Shown in pieces: positions 47,001-58,350 of a DNA stretch of 64,000 nucleotides. The number at the start of each line of letters is the position of its first letter. Within the stretch, counting starts at the first letter, position 1. Where the stretch lies: NCBI GenBank assembly GCA_023614405.1, contig CM042688.1, positions 70,356,253 through 70,420,252 on the forward strand. The letters are read 5' to 3'. The DNA is from Avena insularis. Lineage: Eukaryota > Streptophyta > Magnoliopsida > Poales > Poaceae. Below the pieces are notes generated by a model. It was given only the letters and a program-made list of their open reading frames with translations, did no database searches and had not been told where the DNA came from. Made by a program: the position numbers and the translations under genes.

Positions 47001-48472
47001 CCTCAACGGGTTCAATCACGTCGATATCCGAGTCATCCTCATCATCGGGCCAATCTGTAAGAGAAGAGAATTTACCGCTGGGTCATTTGGTGGCGTCGGT
47101 CATAGGGAGGAACATCTCCTGGTCCAGCTCCTCCTCATCCGGGATTTCTTGGTCCGGCGCCCACTTAAGGGTCGGATCCGTACCATCCTCGAGAGTTTGC
47201 TGAAGGAACATCTGAGAAAAAGCATGAAGAACAGAGTCAGAAATATAACAAAAACCGACACATACTTGATCCGAAATAAGGTTGCCCCGCGAAGCTTACC
47301 GTGGGAGGGAGCCTGTCACGGTAGTAGTGCTCGATTCCCCACGTCCATTCGGCGGAGAAATCCTTGTGGGTGGTGAAAAGAGCTTTAACCCGGCGAAAGA
47401 TCTCCATGTTGCTCAACTCGAAGGAGGAGGTTCGGTTGGGGTCGCGGCCGAAGCTCATGTGGCACAACTTGTGGGTGCGCTTCTGGAGGGGAGAGATTCG
47501 GTTGCGCACGAACGTGATTATAGCATCCTTGTTGTGCAATCCGAGCTTCTTCAGCTCCGCGAACCTCTTGTTAACTTGGTTGGCCAGAGCGGTAGGCTTC
47601 TTGGGGACCTCCTTCCAGAAATCCGTGTCAGGTGGGCCCGGAGCATAGGGCAGCAACTGAATCAAATCTTCGGTACCTTCGTTCCGGACGTAGAAGAAGG
47701 TCCGGGCCCATCCTTTGCAGGAGTCAAGCCCGGTGACCCGGGGAAAGATTGAAAATCTCCGGGGCGAGATGGAGGCAGCTCCGAACTGGGTGAGCTGCTT
47801 GTCCTCCGACTCAACGTGGATATTGGGGACAACATTGCGACGGAGGCCGAAGAACCGGATCCACAGCTCCTTCGTGGGCCATAGTCCGGTGTAGCCCTCG
47901 ATCGTAGAGGCAAAGGCGGAAAGAGAGGTGATAGCGTTTGCTGGGAGATGGTGCGGCTGCAGGTGGTATGTACTAACCCAATCCCGGAAGAAATCGCTCA
48001 CCGAGAGACCAAATCCCCGTTGGAAGTGGGACAGGAATAGAACGAACTCACCCGGATTGGGTGAGGGGGCCAGTTCAGCGGAGGGGAGACGAGCGGCGAT
48101 GCCGGCGGGAATACGCCTGGTCCGGTAGAGCCAGTCAATGTCGTCTTGACAGACCCACGAACCGGCCCACGTGCCGCGGTCCGCCGCGCCGGCGTCCTCC
48201 TCCATCTCCTGCTTGGCGACGACGAGCTCCTCCTCCGTCATCTCGTATCCGCTATCCTCGCTAGAGCTAGCGGCGGCGGGGATCTGAGGCCTAGATTGGC
48301 GTGGACCCGTGGCGAAGAAGCTGCGCAGCGGTGGCTGTGGTGCGGAGGCACGGGGAGGTGCGGCGGCGGCGCTGCTGCTAGAAAGCACCGACGGCGGCGT
48401 GGTCGCAGGGAAGACGAAGGAGAAAACGCAACTGGCAAAGGGGCGCGGAGGTGGAAAAACGCTAAGGGACAC
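44014..48472 (-). pseudogene. Gypsy-2 antisense spliced gene (Transposase_28-type)
   Basis: Opposite to gag-pol, a multi-exon gene can be followed with GT-AG sites. Exon 1 ends at 47300 and carries a Transposase_28-like domain (NPGEFVLFLSHFQRGFGLSV, YHLQPHHLPANAITSLS, GLWPTKELWIRFFGLRRN). A short exon follows (47211 downward), then an exon to about 46744 with an NLS-like KKKRESASSSSSEPSQPTKR, an exon 46666-45848 rich in Pro/Ser/Ala, small exons near 45413-45308 and 45230-45178, a coiled-coil exon near 45100-44701 (ELALLRTKNDEIAKLKTEME), and a C-terminal exon ending at 44014 with an acidic tail (EDGSDEDGEDDASDIEDID). Stops at 45964 and near 47083 suggest decay. The function is unknown; location suggests a role in the element's own life cycle. 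Confidence 0.68.
45441..45690. repeat. Tandem array of a 59-bp unit (four copies plus a partial)
   Basis: TCGAAG starts at 45451, 45510, 45569 and 45628, exactly 59 bp apart, with the next degenerate copy at 45687. The unit includes CAAGATCCGGGCCAAGTGGA and ACTTAACCCGGCTCTAGGTG. The copies are nearly identical, so the array is recent. It falls in an intron of the antisense gene. Confidence 0.95.
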
Positions 48473-48479
48473 GCCCCTC

Positions 48480-48491
48480 CCCTATTTAATC
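48480..48491 (-). promoter_or_regulatory. TATA-like box for the Gypsy-2 antisense gene
   Basis: TTAAATAGGGG on the minus strand lies about 500 bp inside the 3' LTR, followed by a CT-rich leader. If used, transcription would start near 48455, making the in-frame ATG near 48247 (MTEEELVVAKQEMEE) a better start than the GTG at 48472. Confidence 0.4.
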
Positions 48492-48987
48492 ACCCCCAGT
48501 GATCGATGAGTGGGATCGCGCTGCGCCGACGAGCCACACGCGGTGGCCGTGTATCACCGGCATCAGCCAATCAGAGAAAAGCCACACAGGGGGCCACAGA
48601 GTAGAAGTGATCCCATGACGCGACGTGTTGTTGTGGTAAACGAGGAGGCAGGCATGACGTGACCCACGCATAGTGAAACTGACAATTACTGCGGCGGTTA
48701 CTGTGCAGGCCCTTAAAATAAGATGAGGCAATGATTAGCCTCCACGTGGGTTGGCGTATGAGAGAAGGAAACGGGGCCCGGATCGAACCATGATAACCAT
48801 GGGATCCGAGCCAAAGTGGTGACCCGGCCGGCAAGTGAAAACTTGGAACGTGCAGAGGGAACATAAATCCATATAATCCAAGATAAGGAGCTAACTCGGA
48901 ATTAAACGTCTGGGGCTCGGACATAAATGAACCTGATGTGGCCTTAGCGGCCAAGGCAGCTAAGACCGCACCAGCTTCGGGGACTAA

Positions 48988-49796
48988 TGTTGGGGGGATA
49001 CCCCCGTGTAGGGTCACTCCAGGGTATAACGGCCGAGTTAGCCGAGGTCCGGCAAGGTCAAAGTGGATGCTAACCGGGTCACCTCAAGGCAGTCCAAATC
49101 ACGGAGTAACCCGGACCAGGGGGGTCGCCTAACGTTGTCTCATCCGACTTAAGGAGTAAGTCGGAAATGCTTGTCTAACTTATATGCAGGAACAGGTGTG
49201 GCCAGATCTACTATGATCCGGATCCTCGCTTAGCTTCTGGGAGAAGGAAGGAATCTCTCTGGTCAAAAAGAAGGTCCGGTACGCACTGCATGAGCGAATA
49301 AAGCAAGGGCGGGACCACCGGGTCATGGCCGACAAGGGTGACGATGCTCACGTCGGCTGACGCGGGCGCCGTAGACGCTTACGTCGCTAAAGCATGTGTG
49401 ACGCAGGGGAAAAGTACCCCGGTCGGGTTACCACTTTGGGAGGGGGCATATTCTTAGGAATATGCCTCCACGTATGCCCTAGGCCAGGACCGAACCTCCT
49501 CTATATAAGGGGGGTTAGGGTTCTGGTAGAGGGGGTGGGTTGAGCATTAGTTGGTTTGGTAGTTCCATAGCACTAGTTGATCTAGGGTTCTTGGGGAAGA
49601 TATTAGGCAAGAGTAAGAGAGCACCTTCTTCCTCCTCTCACCAATGCAGCTCAATGAGCACTTGTAATCTTGGAGATATAGCAATATAAACTTCTGTGTG
49701 GAGAATCACTCCACTATCCCTCCCTGGATTCCCCTAGCGCATATTAGTCCCCACCTTTAGCCTATCCATGGCATCTGCCGTGACACCACCACGACA
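48988..49796 (+). repeat. Gypsy-2 3' LTR
   Basis: 809 bp, from TGTTGGGGGGATACCCCC to CACCACCACGACA, preceded by the purine-rich AGCTTCGGGGACTAA and followed by the target duplication CATTA. Confidence 0.95.
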
Positions 49797-50407
49797 CATT
49801 ACTCATTCCTTCCATACACCTGAAATTTTTCCTTCATACAAAACTTCACACAATCTTTATTAGCAACATTAGTGCACTCAAGATAAATAAGTCTTAAGGT
49901 TAAGTTCTAACACCAAAAAAAACTTCCATTAGAACACTAGCTACTGTAGCACTTCTGTCAAAAAGCTCAATTCCCCAAAAGAACTAAAAAAGGAACCAAC
50001 AAGAAGCAAATGCAGAAAATGGCAGAAATCTGTCAAAACAGACCAGCAGGTAAAGACGATTTTTTTCGAAGACCTTCTGTTGCTCAAATCAAAAAGTGTT
50101 GAACTAATGAAAGTTAGATAACAATATAGGGAAGAAGCACAAAAATTCACGCCTCAAAAAGACGTTCAGAGATTTTACACGAATTTATACGGTGAAGCAC
50201 AGAAATCTGTTTCGGGACAGAAACTTTCCCAATCATTACTTCTCTCTCATTAGAGGTTACTCTTGGCACAAAAAGCAAATAAAAAGGATAAGAAGAGGTT
50301 ATTACTGAATTAATAACTTTCAAGACTCATCTAAAACTTTTGGGTTATCTCCCAATAAGTACTTTTCTTTAACGCCTTTAAGTTAGGCATAAGAAGCAAA
50401 GAAAGAA
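49797..50407 (-). other. Athila-like internal non-coding sequence
   Basis: Continues the Athila-like element after the Gypsy-2 insertion. It contains no coding frame of note. The TTGGGAGATAACCCAAAAGT segment (minus strand, near 50338-50357) directly follows the protease, where pol would start in a complete element. Confidence 0.75.
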
Positions 50408-50869
50408 TCAAGTGTTCTCAAATGAAGAAGCATTAAGACCAAATTTTGTTTTCATAGGAGAAGCAAAAGAAATCTTCTCTATCTTCTTAGGGAAGTGTTC
50501 TATACATTTCTTGAGTGGGAGTTGATATTTAATAGTGCCTTCTTTCATATCAATAATGGCACCAATAGTTCTAAGAAAAGGTCTTCCCAAAGTAATAGGA
50601 CAAGAAGCATTGCATTCAACATCCAAAATATAGAAATCAACGGGGACATAGGCATTGTTAACCATAATAAGAACATCATTAAGACTCCCCAAGAGTTTCT
50701 TTTTAGCATTATCATCAAGTGGGACATTCAAATAACAATCTTCAAGTGGAGACAAATCAAGCATATCATAAATCCTTCTAGGCATAATAGAAACACTACT
50801 ATCAAGATCACATAAAGCTTTGAAATCGAAGTCATTCACTTTCATATTAATGATGGGGTTCCCAACCAT
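50408..50869 (-). CDS. Athila-like protease-domain ORF
   Basis: A 153-residue open frame with the Athila-type retropepsin region: KALCDLDSSVSIMPRRIYDM, then DVLIMVNNAYVPVDFYILDV and PITLGRPFLRTIGAIIDMKE. In related elements the active site reads CDLGASVSIMP, so here the Gly-Ala is Asp-Ser and catalytic function is doubtful. The frame overlaps the end of gag by about 20 bases in another frame. It is not a host gene. Confidence 0.8.
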   Translation of the reverse strand: MVGNPIINMKVNDFDFKALCDLDSSVSIMPRRIYDMLDLSPLEDCYLNVPLDDNAKKKLLGSLNDVLIMVNNAYVPVDFYILDVECNASCPITLGRPFLRTIGAIIDMKEGTIKYQLPLKKCIEHFPKKIEKISFASPMKTKFGLNASSFENT

Positions 50870-52412
50870 CTTCTTGTTTTATAGGAATAGAAGCTTTATG
50901 TTTCATCTTTTCTTCTTTAATCTTTATGAGAGCATCAGTAATGTGTTTGGTAAAGGCCATGTTCATAGCACTAGCATTAGGATTTTTAGCAAGATTTTGT
51001 AGGAACTTAATAACTTCAGAGATATTGCAACCATCAAGATCAAAATCAAAATTATCATCTAAAGTAGTAGAACTATTACTAGCCTCAACACTAGTGGTGG
51101 TAATAGTAGAAACACTAATGTTTCTAGCAATTTCATCTTCTCTTTCCCACTTAGCATGTAATTCAACTAATAGTCTAACATTTTCATCAATTCTTACTTG
51201 TATGTCATTAGTAGCTGCAAAGGGATTATCATTAGTTTCAGGTTTAGCAGCCATTTTATTAATCAATGAATATTGAGCTTCAGACAAAGATGATATATTT
51301 CTTTCAGCATTAGAGAGTTTCAATTGTAAACTAGGAATTTCCCTATTTAGACTCTCAAGTTGATGGCTAATGTTCTTCAAAATGATAGATTGTTCCTCCA
51401 TAGTTTTAGTGAATAGTTTATTTTGCTCATATTGCATTTGCATGAAGTTTTTAGTGGCTCTTTCAACTTCTAAAATTCTTCCTTCACTAGGTAATCCAGG
51501 TTTACCATTATAGCCATAAGTATTATTAGGAGGGTAGGGCCTATAATTGTTATTACCATAAGCATTGTTGCCAAAATTGTTATTTCTTATGAAGTTCACA
51601 TCAAGTTGCTCTTCTTGAGCAACCAAATAAGCCAAAGGAACATTATTTGGATCAATATGGGCTTTCCCATTAACAAGCATGGACATAATAATATCAATCT
51701 TATGACTCAAGGAGGAGGTTTCCTCAACAGAATTTACCTTCCTACCATGTGGAGCTCTCTTAGTATGCCATTCAGAATAATTAACCATCATATTGCCTAG
51801 AAGTTTTGTTGCAACACCCAAAGTGATGGTCATAAAGGTACCTCCAGCAACAGAATCCAATAGGTTCCTTGAAGAATAGTTCAATCCTGCATAAAAAGTT
51901 TGGATGATCATCCAAGCGATCGATCCATGTGTGGGTCAATTCTTAACCAAAGATTTCATTCTTTCCCAAGCTTGAGCAACATGCTCATTATCAGATTGTT
52001 TAAACTTCATTATTTCACTTCTCATAGATATAATCTTAGCAGGAGGATAGTATTTTCCAATAAAAGCATCTTTGCACTTAGTCCAAGAATCAATACTATT
52101 CTTAGTTAAGGAATTCAACCATTCTTTAGCTTTTCCTCTCAAAGAGAAAGGAAACAATTTCAGCTTAATAATATCACCATCTATATCCCTATGCTTTTGC
52201 ATCTCACAAAGTTCAACAAAGTTATTTAGATGGGAAGCAGCATCTTCATTACCAATACCAGAAAATTATTCTCTCATAACAAGATTGAGTAAAGCAGGTT
52301 TTATCTCAAAGAAAGTATCTTCAGGCACAGGTGGAGCAATAGGTGTGCTCATAAAATCATTGTTGTTGGTGCTAGTGAAGTCACACAACTTAGTGTTTTC
52401 AAGAGTAGTCAA
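50847..52412 (-). pseudogene. Athila-like gag
   Basis: Gag reads from about 52412, where a TTG stands at the place of the expected start (the frame begins TTLENTKLCDFTSTNNNDFM); the next ATG is at 52352. Blocks are KLKLFPFSLRGKAKEWLNSL, CKDAFIGKYYPPAKI, FYAGLNYSSRNLLDSVAGGT and a C-terminal part with KISEVIKFL-like and coiled segments, ending GWEPHH at 50847. A stop at about 52263 and another near 51934 break it, while 51911-50847 (354 residues) is open. Confidence 0.85.
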
Positions 52413-52571
52413 TTTTTTGTGTTTTCAAATAAGAAAGCAAACTAGTAGAACTAATTTTTTTGTGTTTTTGATAAAGAAACAAGCAAACAAAGCAAAAAAG
52501 AAACTAAGCAAAACAAAAATAACAAAGTAAAGAGATTGGTTATGAGGGACTCCCCTTGTGAAGATGTCCTT

Positions 52572-52592
52572 GACTCCCCAGCAACGGCGCCA
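52572..52592 (-). promoter_or_regulatory. Athila-like primer-binding site
   Basis: On the minus strand TGGCGCCGTTGCTGGGGAGT lies 10 bases after the 5' LTR end, the usual Asp-tRNA-type site of Athila-like elements. Confidence 0.85.
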
Positions 52593-52602
52593 GAAAAATG
52601 CT

Positions 52603-54058
52603 TGATGGCTTAGTGTACGGCGCCAGAAAAGTGCCAGTAGCAACGTGGAGACCTGCACAACACAACCATAGAACTTTGTCCCCAACTTGCGATGAGGTTG
52701 TCAATCTCACCGTGTTTTGCGGAAAACCAAGGATTAAACGTATCGAATGGAAGGAAGTAATAGTTTGCAGAAAGTAAACACAAAGCAGTAAAAGATTGTA
52801 GATTGAATGTAAAAGACAAGGACCGGGATCCATAGTTCACTAGAGGTGGCTCTCCTTAAGATAGATAACATGCTGGGTGAACAAATTACAGCGGGGCAAT
52901 TGACAAACATCGAGAAAGCAATACATGCATATACTAATAATCTTAACTCCTTTGAGATTCGATTGGGCATTACAACATTATACGTAGACCGCCATCCAAC
53001 TGCATCTATGACTAATAATCCACCTTCAGGTTATCATTCGAACCCCCTCCAGTATTAAGTTGCAAGCAACAGATTATTGCTTTACGAACCGCGTGTAAAG
53101 TAAACAATACGATTGTTCTATGAACAAATGATTGTTGTTTTCTCCCTAGTAGCAACAACACATCTAGTACCTTAGAGATTTCTGTCACTTCCACCCAGAT
53201 TACCAGAGGCATGAACCCACTATCGAGCATAAATACTAACTCTTGGAGTTGCTAGCATCTACTTGGCAAAGATAGCTACTAACAACGGAAAGCATGCAAG
53301 ATCACAAATAACAAAGACATGATAGAATCAATAATAAATCGGAAATAGCATCTCAATATCCATCGGATCCCCGCAAACACAACATGCATAATTACAAATA
53401 GATGATCTTGATCATGAACGGAGCTCACAAGATCTAAACATGAAAGCACAAAGGAGGAGAACCAGCCATCTAGCTACTACATGGATCCGTAGTCCAAGGA
53501 TGAACTACTCACGCATCACACCGGAGGCTTGCATGGTGATGAAGAAGGCCTCTAGGGTGAATTCCCTCTCCGTGGTGCTTGGAAGAGCTTCAGATCCCTC
53601 CCGATCTAGGGATGGAGATGATGGCGGCTACATACTCTTTCGTGGATTTTTGATCGGGCACTTAGGGTTTTCTTCCCGAGGGCAATATATAGGCGGAAGG
53701 AGAGGACGAGGGGGTGCCTGGGCTGGCCACACCACCCCCTGGTGCGGGTCAAGCCTGGTCGTGTGGCCAGGTGGTGTGGCTGCCCTCTGGCCCCTCTCTG
53801 TCTCGTATTCTGGCATCTGATGACTTCCGGAAAAATAGGCACTTTAGATTTTGTCCCGTCCAATTCCGAGAATATTCATTTTCTGACTTTCCTGGAACCA
53901 AAAACAGCAGAAAACAGGCAGCTGGCACTGTGGCTCTTGTTAATAGGTTAGTCCAAGAAATCATATGAAAAGTACTCCAAAGTGTGGACAAAACAAAAGA
54001 AAGTGGATAAAACCAAGCATGGAACATCAAAAATTATAGATACATTTGCAATGTATCA
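52603..54058 (-). repeat. Athila-like 5' LTR, with internal deletion
   Basis: 1456 bp, colinear with 32094-33713 except for a missing segment of about 165-170 bp between AAAAGTGC and TAGCAACG. The TATA-like CCTATATATTG is near plus 53683-53693. Confidence 0.9.
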
Positions 54059-55130
54059 GCAATCTAACTCATAGTGGGTTGTGGGTTGCTGAAAGCTAAG
54101 GTATCCTTTCCCTCGGCTCCTCCTAGCCTTTATATGAGAGGTTGGGTCTCAGAGCCAAGTTCGGGTCGGTTTCAAGTTAGAATCATGACTTAAAAACTAC
54201 ATCGGTTTGTCCGTATAACTTGATCTCCATGTCTGGTTACTTGGCTTCAGGTGCTTCCAGGACTCGCTTTACCCCTCCCCTATGATGCCCTCCTCGACCC
54301 TTGTGGCATCCGCTCCCTAGATGGTATTGCTACCTCTGATGCCGGTTTGCCCCACCAATGTATTTTTCCCCGTGGCCTTTACCACATGATTAGGCCCGGG
54401 GGATTGGCGTGGGTGCTTTTATTGGACATTATGCAAGTTGCCACCGTGTGTTACACGTTGGTACCTAGCGTGGTTTTGTAGGGGACTGACACGTTGTCTT
54501 GGTGTGTCGCCACGTGTTTCCTTCCATCGTTGTCGATCTTCTTGGTCCTAGCATGCGGCTGACTCCTTCGACGTTGTTGAGGGGCAAATGCTTTCGGTGG
54601 CTCTCAAGAGGTCACTGTGCCAGCTCCTACAGGACTCAAAATCTGATGCATGAAATGCCTCCATTCCAGCCATGTCGCTCGCCTCTATTATGCTAACCGC
54701 TGCACCAATTAGTCTACACTACTCCAATATGTTACTTCACCGCCTCCCCCACCGCTTGCACCCACCTATGTTGTAGTGCTTCTTGCACCCACCAACGATG
54801 CTACCTGGACTGACGTGCCTTTGCATCACCTCCTTGTGGAGGAGGCTGATCTACATTGCACTGAGCTTCACAATTGCCTTGCGAGTGTTCAGAGTGTTCT
54901 AGCGAGAGAAAAGGACAACCTTTGCAAACTATATGTTATGGCGACTATGCCTTTTCTGCCTGAGCTCGAGGCCAATTATGTTGAAGGAGGGAGGATAAGC
55001 ATGCCTCTATGGAGATTTATCCCCTCGTGCTATACAATGCCTGCCGTCGCTACTTGTGGTGTCGTCTACCTTTAGGAGTGAAGTCATCACCCAGGTCATG
55101 GCTCTAGTTCCCAAATTATGCATTAGCGGT
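54059..55130. other. Unassigned stretch right of the Athila-like element
   Basis: After the GCAAT duplication there is about 1 kb with no gene that I recognise. Plus-strand frames at 54251-54481 and 54776-55075 resemble no family known to me, though the second (VEEADLHCTELHNCLASVQ) has a coiled-coil-like look. It should continue the sequence left of 32089 and may belong to the Harbinger-like element or an older one. Confidence 0.4.
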
Positions 55131-57083
55131 TGGAGATATGCCCCAGAGGCAAATAATAAAGATGTTTTTATTGTCATATATTAAATGTTCATAATAATTT
55201 TTATACCATGTTATAACTGTATTAAGCGGAAACATTAGTACACGTGTGGTATGTAAACATACCAAATCCCTAGTAACCTCTAGTCAACTAGCTCATTGGT
55301 CAACTGATGATCAAGGTTTCCTGATCATGGACATTTATGTCAATTGACAATGGGGTCATATCATTGAGTGAATGATGTGATGGACTAATACATACCAAAT
55401 GTATCTACTTTTCCAAGTACTTTTCTCAATGATTTGCTCCAGAATCTCACCATACTTGAATAAAACTATTGAATCACACGTTGTTTTTAGCAAAAGTATT
55501 CTTTTTGTCTGTTTTAGCAGGAAATAAAATTGGAAAAAATACCAAGCAAATTTTTCACTAGAACAAGGACTCTGGATCTTTAGAATCACACAAAAGGAGC
55601 CAGGAGGCCCAAAAGAGCCCTGGTGGCGCGTGCACCCACCTAGGTCATGCCACCTAGGCCCTTTTGGCCCTGGAGTGTCGCCTCGCCTCCTCCTTTCGTG
55701 TACCCGCATATATACCTAAAAACCTAGGTATCCAGAGGAATGAAGATTTTTGCAAAATAGAGCATCGCCACATCCACAATCTTCATTTTGGGAGCCAGAT
55801 TGGTCCTGCTCTCCTCATTGTAGAGGGGGATTTCGATGCATCCTTTATCACCATCATCACCAACGTCATCCCCAACAACCATGTGCTCACTCTTCATCAT
55901 CATGTGTTAGTAGTTCTCTCTAGGAATGAGGTGGATGGGGATTGGTTGAGATTGATCATGTAATCATCCATACTTATCGAGATTTTAGGTATTTATCTTG
56001 AGGATATTCTTGTATGAGTGTTGATGCAGCTTTGCTATGTTTAATGCTTGTTACTAGGGATGGAGTGACATTATTTCAGTACTGAACGTTTATTGCCCCA
56101 TCATATATATATATGAGTTTGGTATCTATCTTGATAGTGTATTGCCTAATATTATGTTGAACCTACGAACCCTAAAGTGACAGTTAGGGAAAATAATAGG
56201 AATATATGATAGTTTGAGGATATTGTGTGTCCATGGATTGTTAATGCATTGTTCCGGGATATTCGAAAGGATAGATCTTAATTACCTATAGTTTCAAATT
56301 GGCCCCGATGAAATCGGCAGGTAGGACAATAGATGTTATGCAAATTCTCTTGGTTAGTACGCATAACTACATTTGGAACACGTACCTACACACAACTGAA
56401 TTAGAGATGAACGCCATTGTTTTTTTGGATTACACTATATGATCAATATCATTCATCCAACACCCCGCTATCACCTCATGCTTACGGTTTTAGCCACTGA
56501 AAGTTACAAGTCACTACTTTCGTTGAAAACTAGAAACCTACTACTATTGCTCACTATTTGCTTTACTATTTTGATTCAACTACTATAATCACCACTTGCT
56601 TCTTGAGTATATTGATAGACAGGTGTGGTTGAGAGTAACATATCAATTGCTAAAGTCATTGATATTCTTGTGTCCCCCTTGAGTCGAACTATAAATTTGG
56701 GTAATAGTTCCCATAGAAGATTTCGGGGATCCCCTATACTTGTGGGCATCATGGACACACACACCCAACTTAAGTATTGCAATGAGATCTAGTCACGAAG
56801 TTCAACATTAACTAGGAAAACATAGTAACCCAATCCTCTAACCGTGAGATCATATCTAATCACTATCACCGGAGGCTGCCTTGACTGCATCAACCGTCAC
56901 ACCGTAACATGGTGATCATAAAGGTGTCTATCAGGTATTCCAAAGGGGTAGGTTGAGGCGTATGCATCAAGATCGGGATTTGCCCATCCACGTGATAGAT
57001 ATATGCTCTGGGACCATTCAGTGAGATTACATCTACAAAGCTTGCAAGCATGTGACTAGGTCATGGGAATGTAATATCACAGG
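55131..57083 (+). repeat. Copia-3 LTR, interrupted by a solo LTR and cut by the Sirevirus-like element
   Basis: TGGAGATATGCCCCAGAGGC at 55131 and the parts 55131-55380 and 56757-57083 are related to the minus-strand Copia-1 LTR. Shared words include GATCAAGGTTTCCTGATCAT, CATCAACCGTCACACCGTAA versus CATCAAACGTCACACCGTAA, and GATAGATATAT(G)CTCTGGG. The two parts are colinear with that LTR, so they were one LTR before the solo LTR at 55386-56751 arrived. The right end is lost at the Sirevirus-like insertion. Confidence 0.8.
55386..56751 (+). mobile_element. Solo LTR of a Gypsy element
   Basis: 1366 bp from TAATACATACCAAATGTATC (probably TG mutated to TA) to ACTTGTGGGCATCA. It is flanked by perfect 5-bp duplications TGGAC at 55381-55385 and 56752-56756. 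No internal sequence or second LTR follows, so the element was reduced by recombination between its LTRs. Its end matches the LTR tail at 1-174. Confidence 0.88.
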
Positions 57084-58350
57084 TGAAAGGATTGTATGTG
57101 CACCTAGAGGGGGGTGAATAGGTGCTACTTCAAATTTTACTCCGTTTCAATTTAGGATTTGACACAAAAGGTAAATTGTCTAGATATGCAACTAAGGTGA
57201 ATTTACCTATATGTCAAACTAGCATAACTAACTAAGCAAGAACTAGATAAGTAAGGTGCGATAAAGGATAGAAGTAACTGAAATGAAGCACACAGAGACA
57301 CAAGGATTATTTCCTGTAGTTCCTTCCTTTTGAGGGGAAGTACGTCTACGTTTGGAGAGGGGTGGTATAAAACCACCAATGCCACGAGAGGCCTCCCTTG
57401 TTCTCTGGTGAACCTCACCCTAAGGGGATCGATTCACGCTTCCACTATATTGGCAAACTTCAAGGTGGTAGCAGGCACCCTTACAACAAGTTCGAGGCAC
57501 ACATCCACAACTTAATTGGAGGCTCCTGAATCCAAACAAGCTATCACAACAATCAAAGACAAGCTTGTAAGAACCAAATCAAACCAAAACAAGGCTTAGG
57601 GTTTCCAATGAAACCCTAGAGCAAGGGGCCCTCAAGTGAATGAGGAGAAATGAAGATCTCTCTTGGTGAAGCTGTAGATCAGGGCCTCCTCCTTTTATTC
57701 CCCAAAGATCAGCGACTTTGGGTGGTTGGATGAAGATATCTTGGAGTTTTGGTGGCTCTAATGGTGCTCCTTTTCTTTTCTGGAACGAGTAGCCCGAGGT
57801 AGAAGATGAGGTCCCCTATTTATAGCCTCCACAACTGTTGACCGTTTTCTGCCTGTTGGAGACCTTCCACACCAGAGACTCCGGTTTGCAGACCGGAGAC
57901 TCCGGTCCATCTCTGGACCGCCTATCAGACTGTCCTAGACCACTTCTTGTCGCTCACCTCAGAGACTTTGGGAGGAACTCCGGACCAGAGCCACCAGAGA
58001 CTCTGGTGTTTACACACCGGAGACTCCGGTTAGAGAAACTTCTCCGGAGATTCTGGCCAGCATCCGATCTCCCTCCGGACCCCTATACAGAATGACCTAG
58101 GGCAGCAACTTGAGTTCACTCTGGGGACTTTTAGGGAAACTCTAGACCACACCGGAGACTCCAGTGTTTGCACACCGAAGACTCCGGTTTGGATCCTCCA
58201 GGAAACCTCAGTTTAGTCTAGGGAAATTCCCACAAAGATATGACCTTTTCACTTTTCATTAGATTGACCTATAGACATTAAAAGACAGTAAAATGAACCT
58301 CATGTTGTAAACGAACACCAAAACAGATTAGGACAGTAAATGTCCTTTCA
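57084..58350 (-). repeat. Copia-2 3' LTR
   Basis: 1267 bp with inverted ends TGAAAGGA and TCCTTTCA. On the minus strand a TATA box CTATAAATAG lies at plus 57816-57825, preceded by the palindrome cluster at 57872-58188. The adjacent bases ACAGG (57079-57083) would be the target duplication; the other copy is outside the window. Confidence 0.88.
57872..58188. promoter_or_regulatory. Cluster of palindromic ACCGGAGACTCCGGT motifs in the LTR U3
   Basis: Perfect or near-perfect copies occur at 57872-57885 (partial), 57892-57906, 58016-58030, 58149-58166 and 58174-58188, with weaker ones between. They sit just upstream of the minus-strand TATA box at 57816-57825, as expected for enhancer-like elements of the LTR promoter. 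Related CACCGGA...TCCGGTG palindromes are known in Sirevirus LTRs. Confidence 0.8.

Larger units (their letters stand above)
35896..49796 (+). mobile_element. Gypsy-2: nearly complete Tat-like Ty3/gypsy retrotransposon
   Basis: 13.9 kb with two about 807-bp LTRs and a perfect 5-bp target duplication CATTA (35891-35895, 49797-49801). Gag, protease, RT, RNase H and integrase follow in the gypsy order on the plus strand, in one long frame until about 41400 and then in a second frame, with about ten stops. The 3' 5.5 kb holds a 59-bp tandem array and an antisense spliced gene. By eye the LTRs differ at about 27 positions plus a few indels, roughly 3 percent. It is the innermost and youngest layer of its nest. 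Confidence 0.95.
32094..54058 (-). mobile_element. Athila-like Ty3/gypsy element with gag and protease only, with nested Gypsy-2
   Basis: It is bounded by LTRs with TGATGGCT ... AATGTATCA ends (plus reading) and a perfect 5-bp duplication GCAAT at 32089-32093 and 54059-54063. Read on the minus strand the order is 5' LTR (52603-54058), a primer site complementary to an Asp-type tRNA, gag, protease, a long non-coding 3' region and the 3' LTR (32094-33713). No RT, RNase H or integrase is seen in the 8 kb left after removing Gypsy-2, so it depends on other elements. The gag and protease type and the polypurine tract (GTTAAGCTTGGGGATGT) fit the Athila lineage. Confidence 0.88.

Noticed and set aside
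54776..55075. 99-residue plus-strand frame as a host gene
   Set aside because: No recognisable family, and no intron or promoter signals; left as unassigned.
57872..58188. Regularly repeated palindromes that resemble a CRISPR array
   Set aside because: Spacing is irregular, the repeats are only about 15 bp, and they lie in a retrotransposon LTR of a plant genome next to a TATA box.
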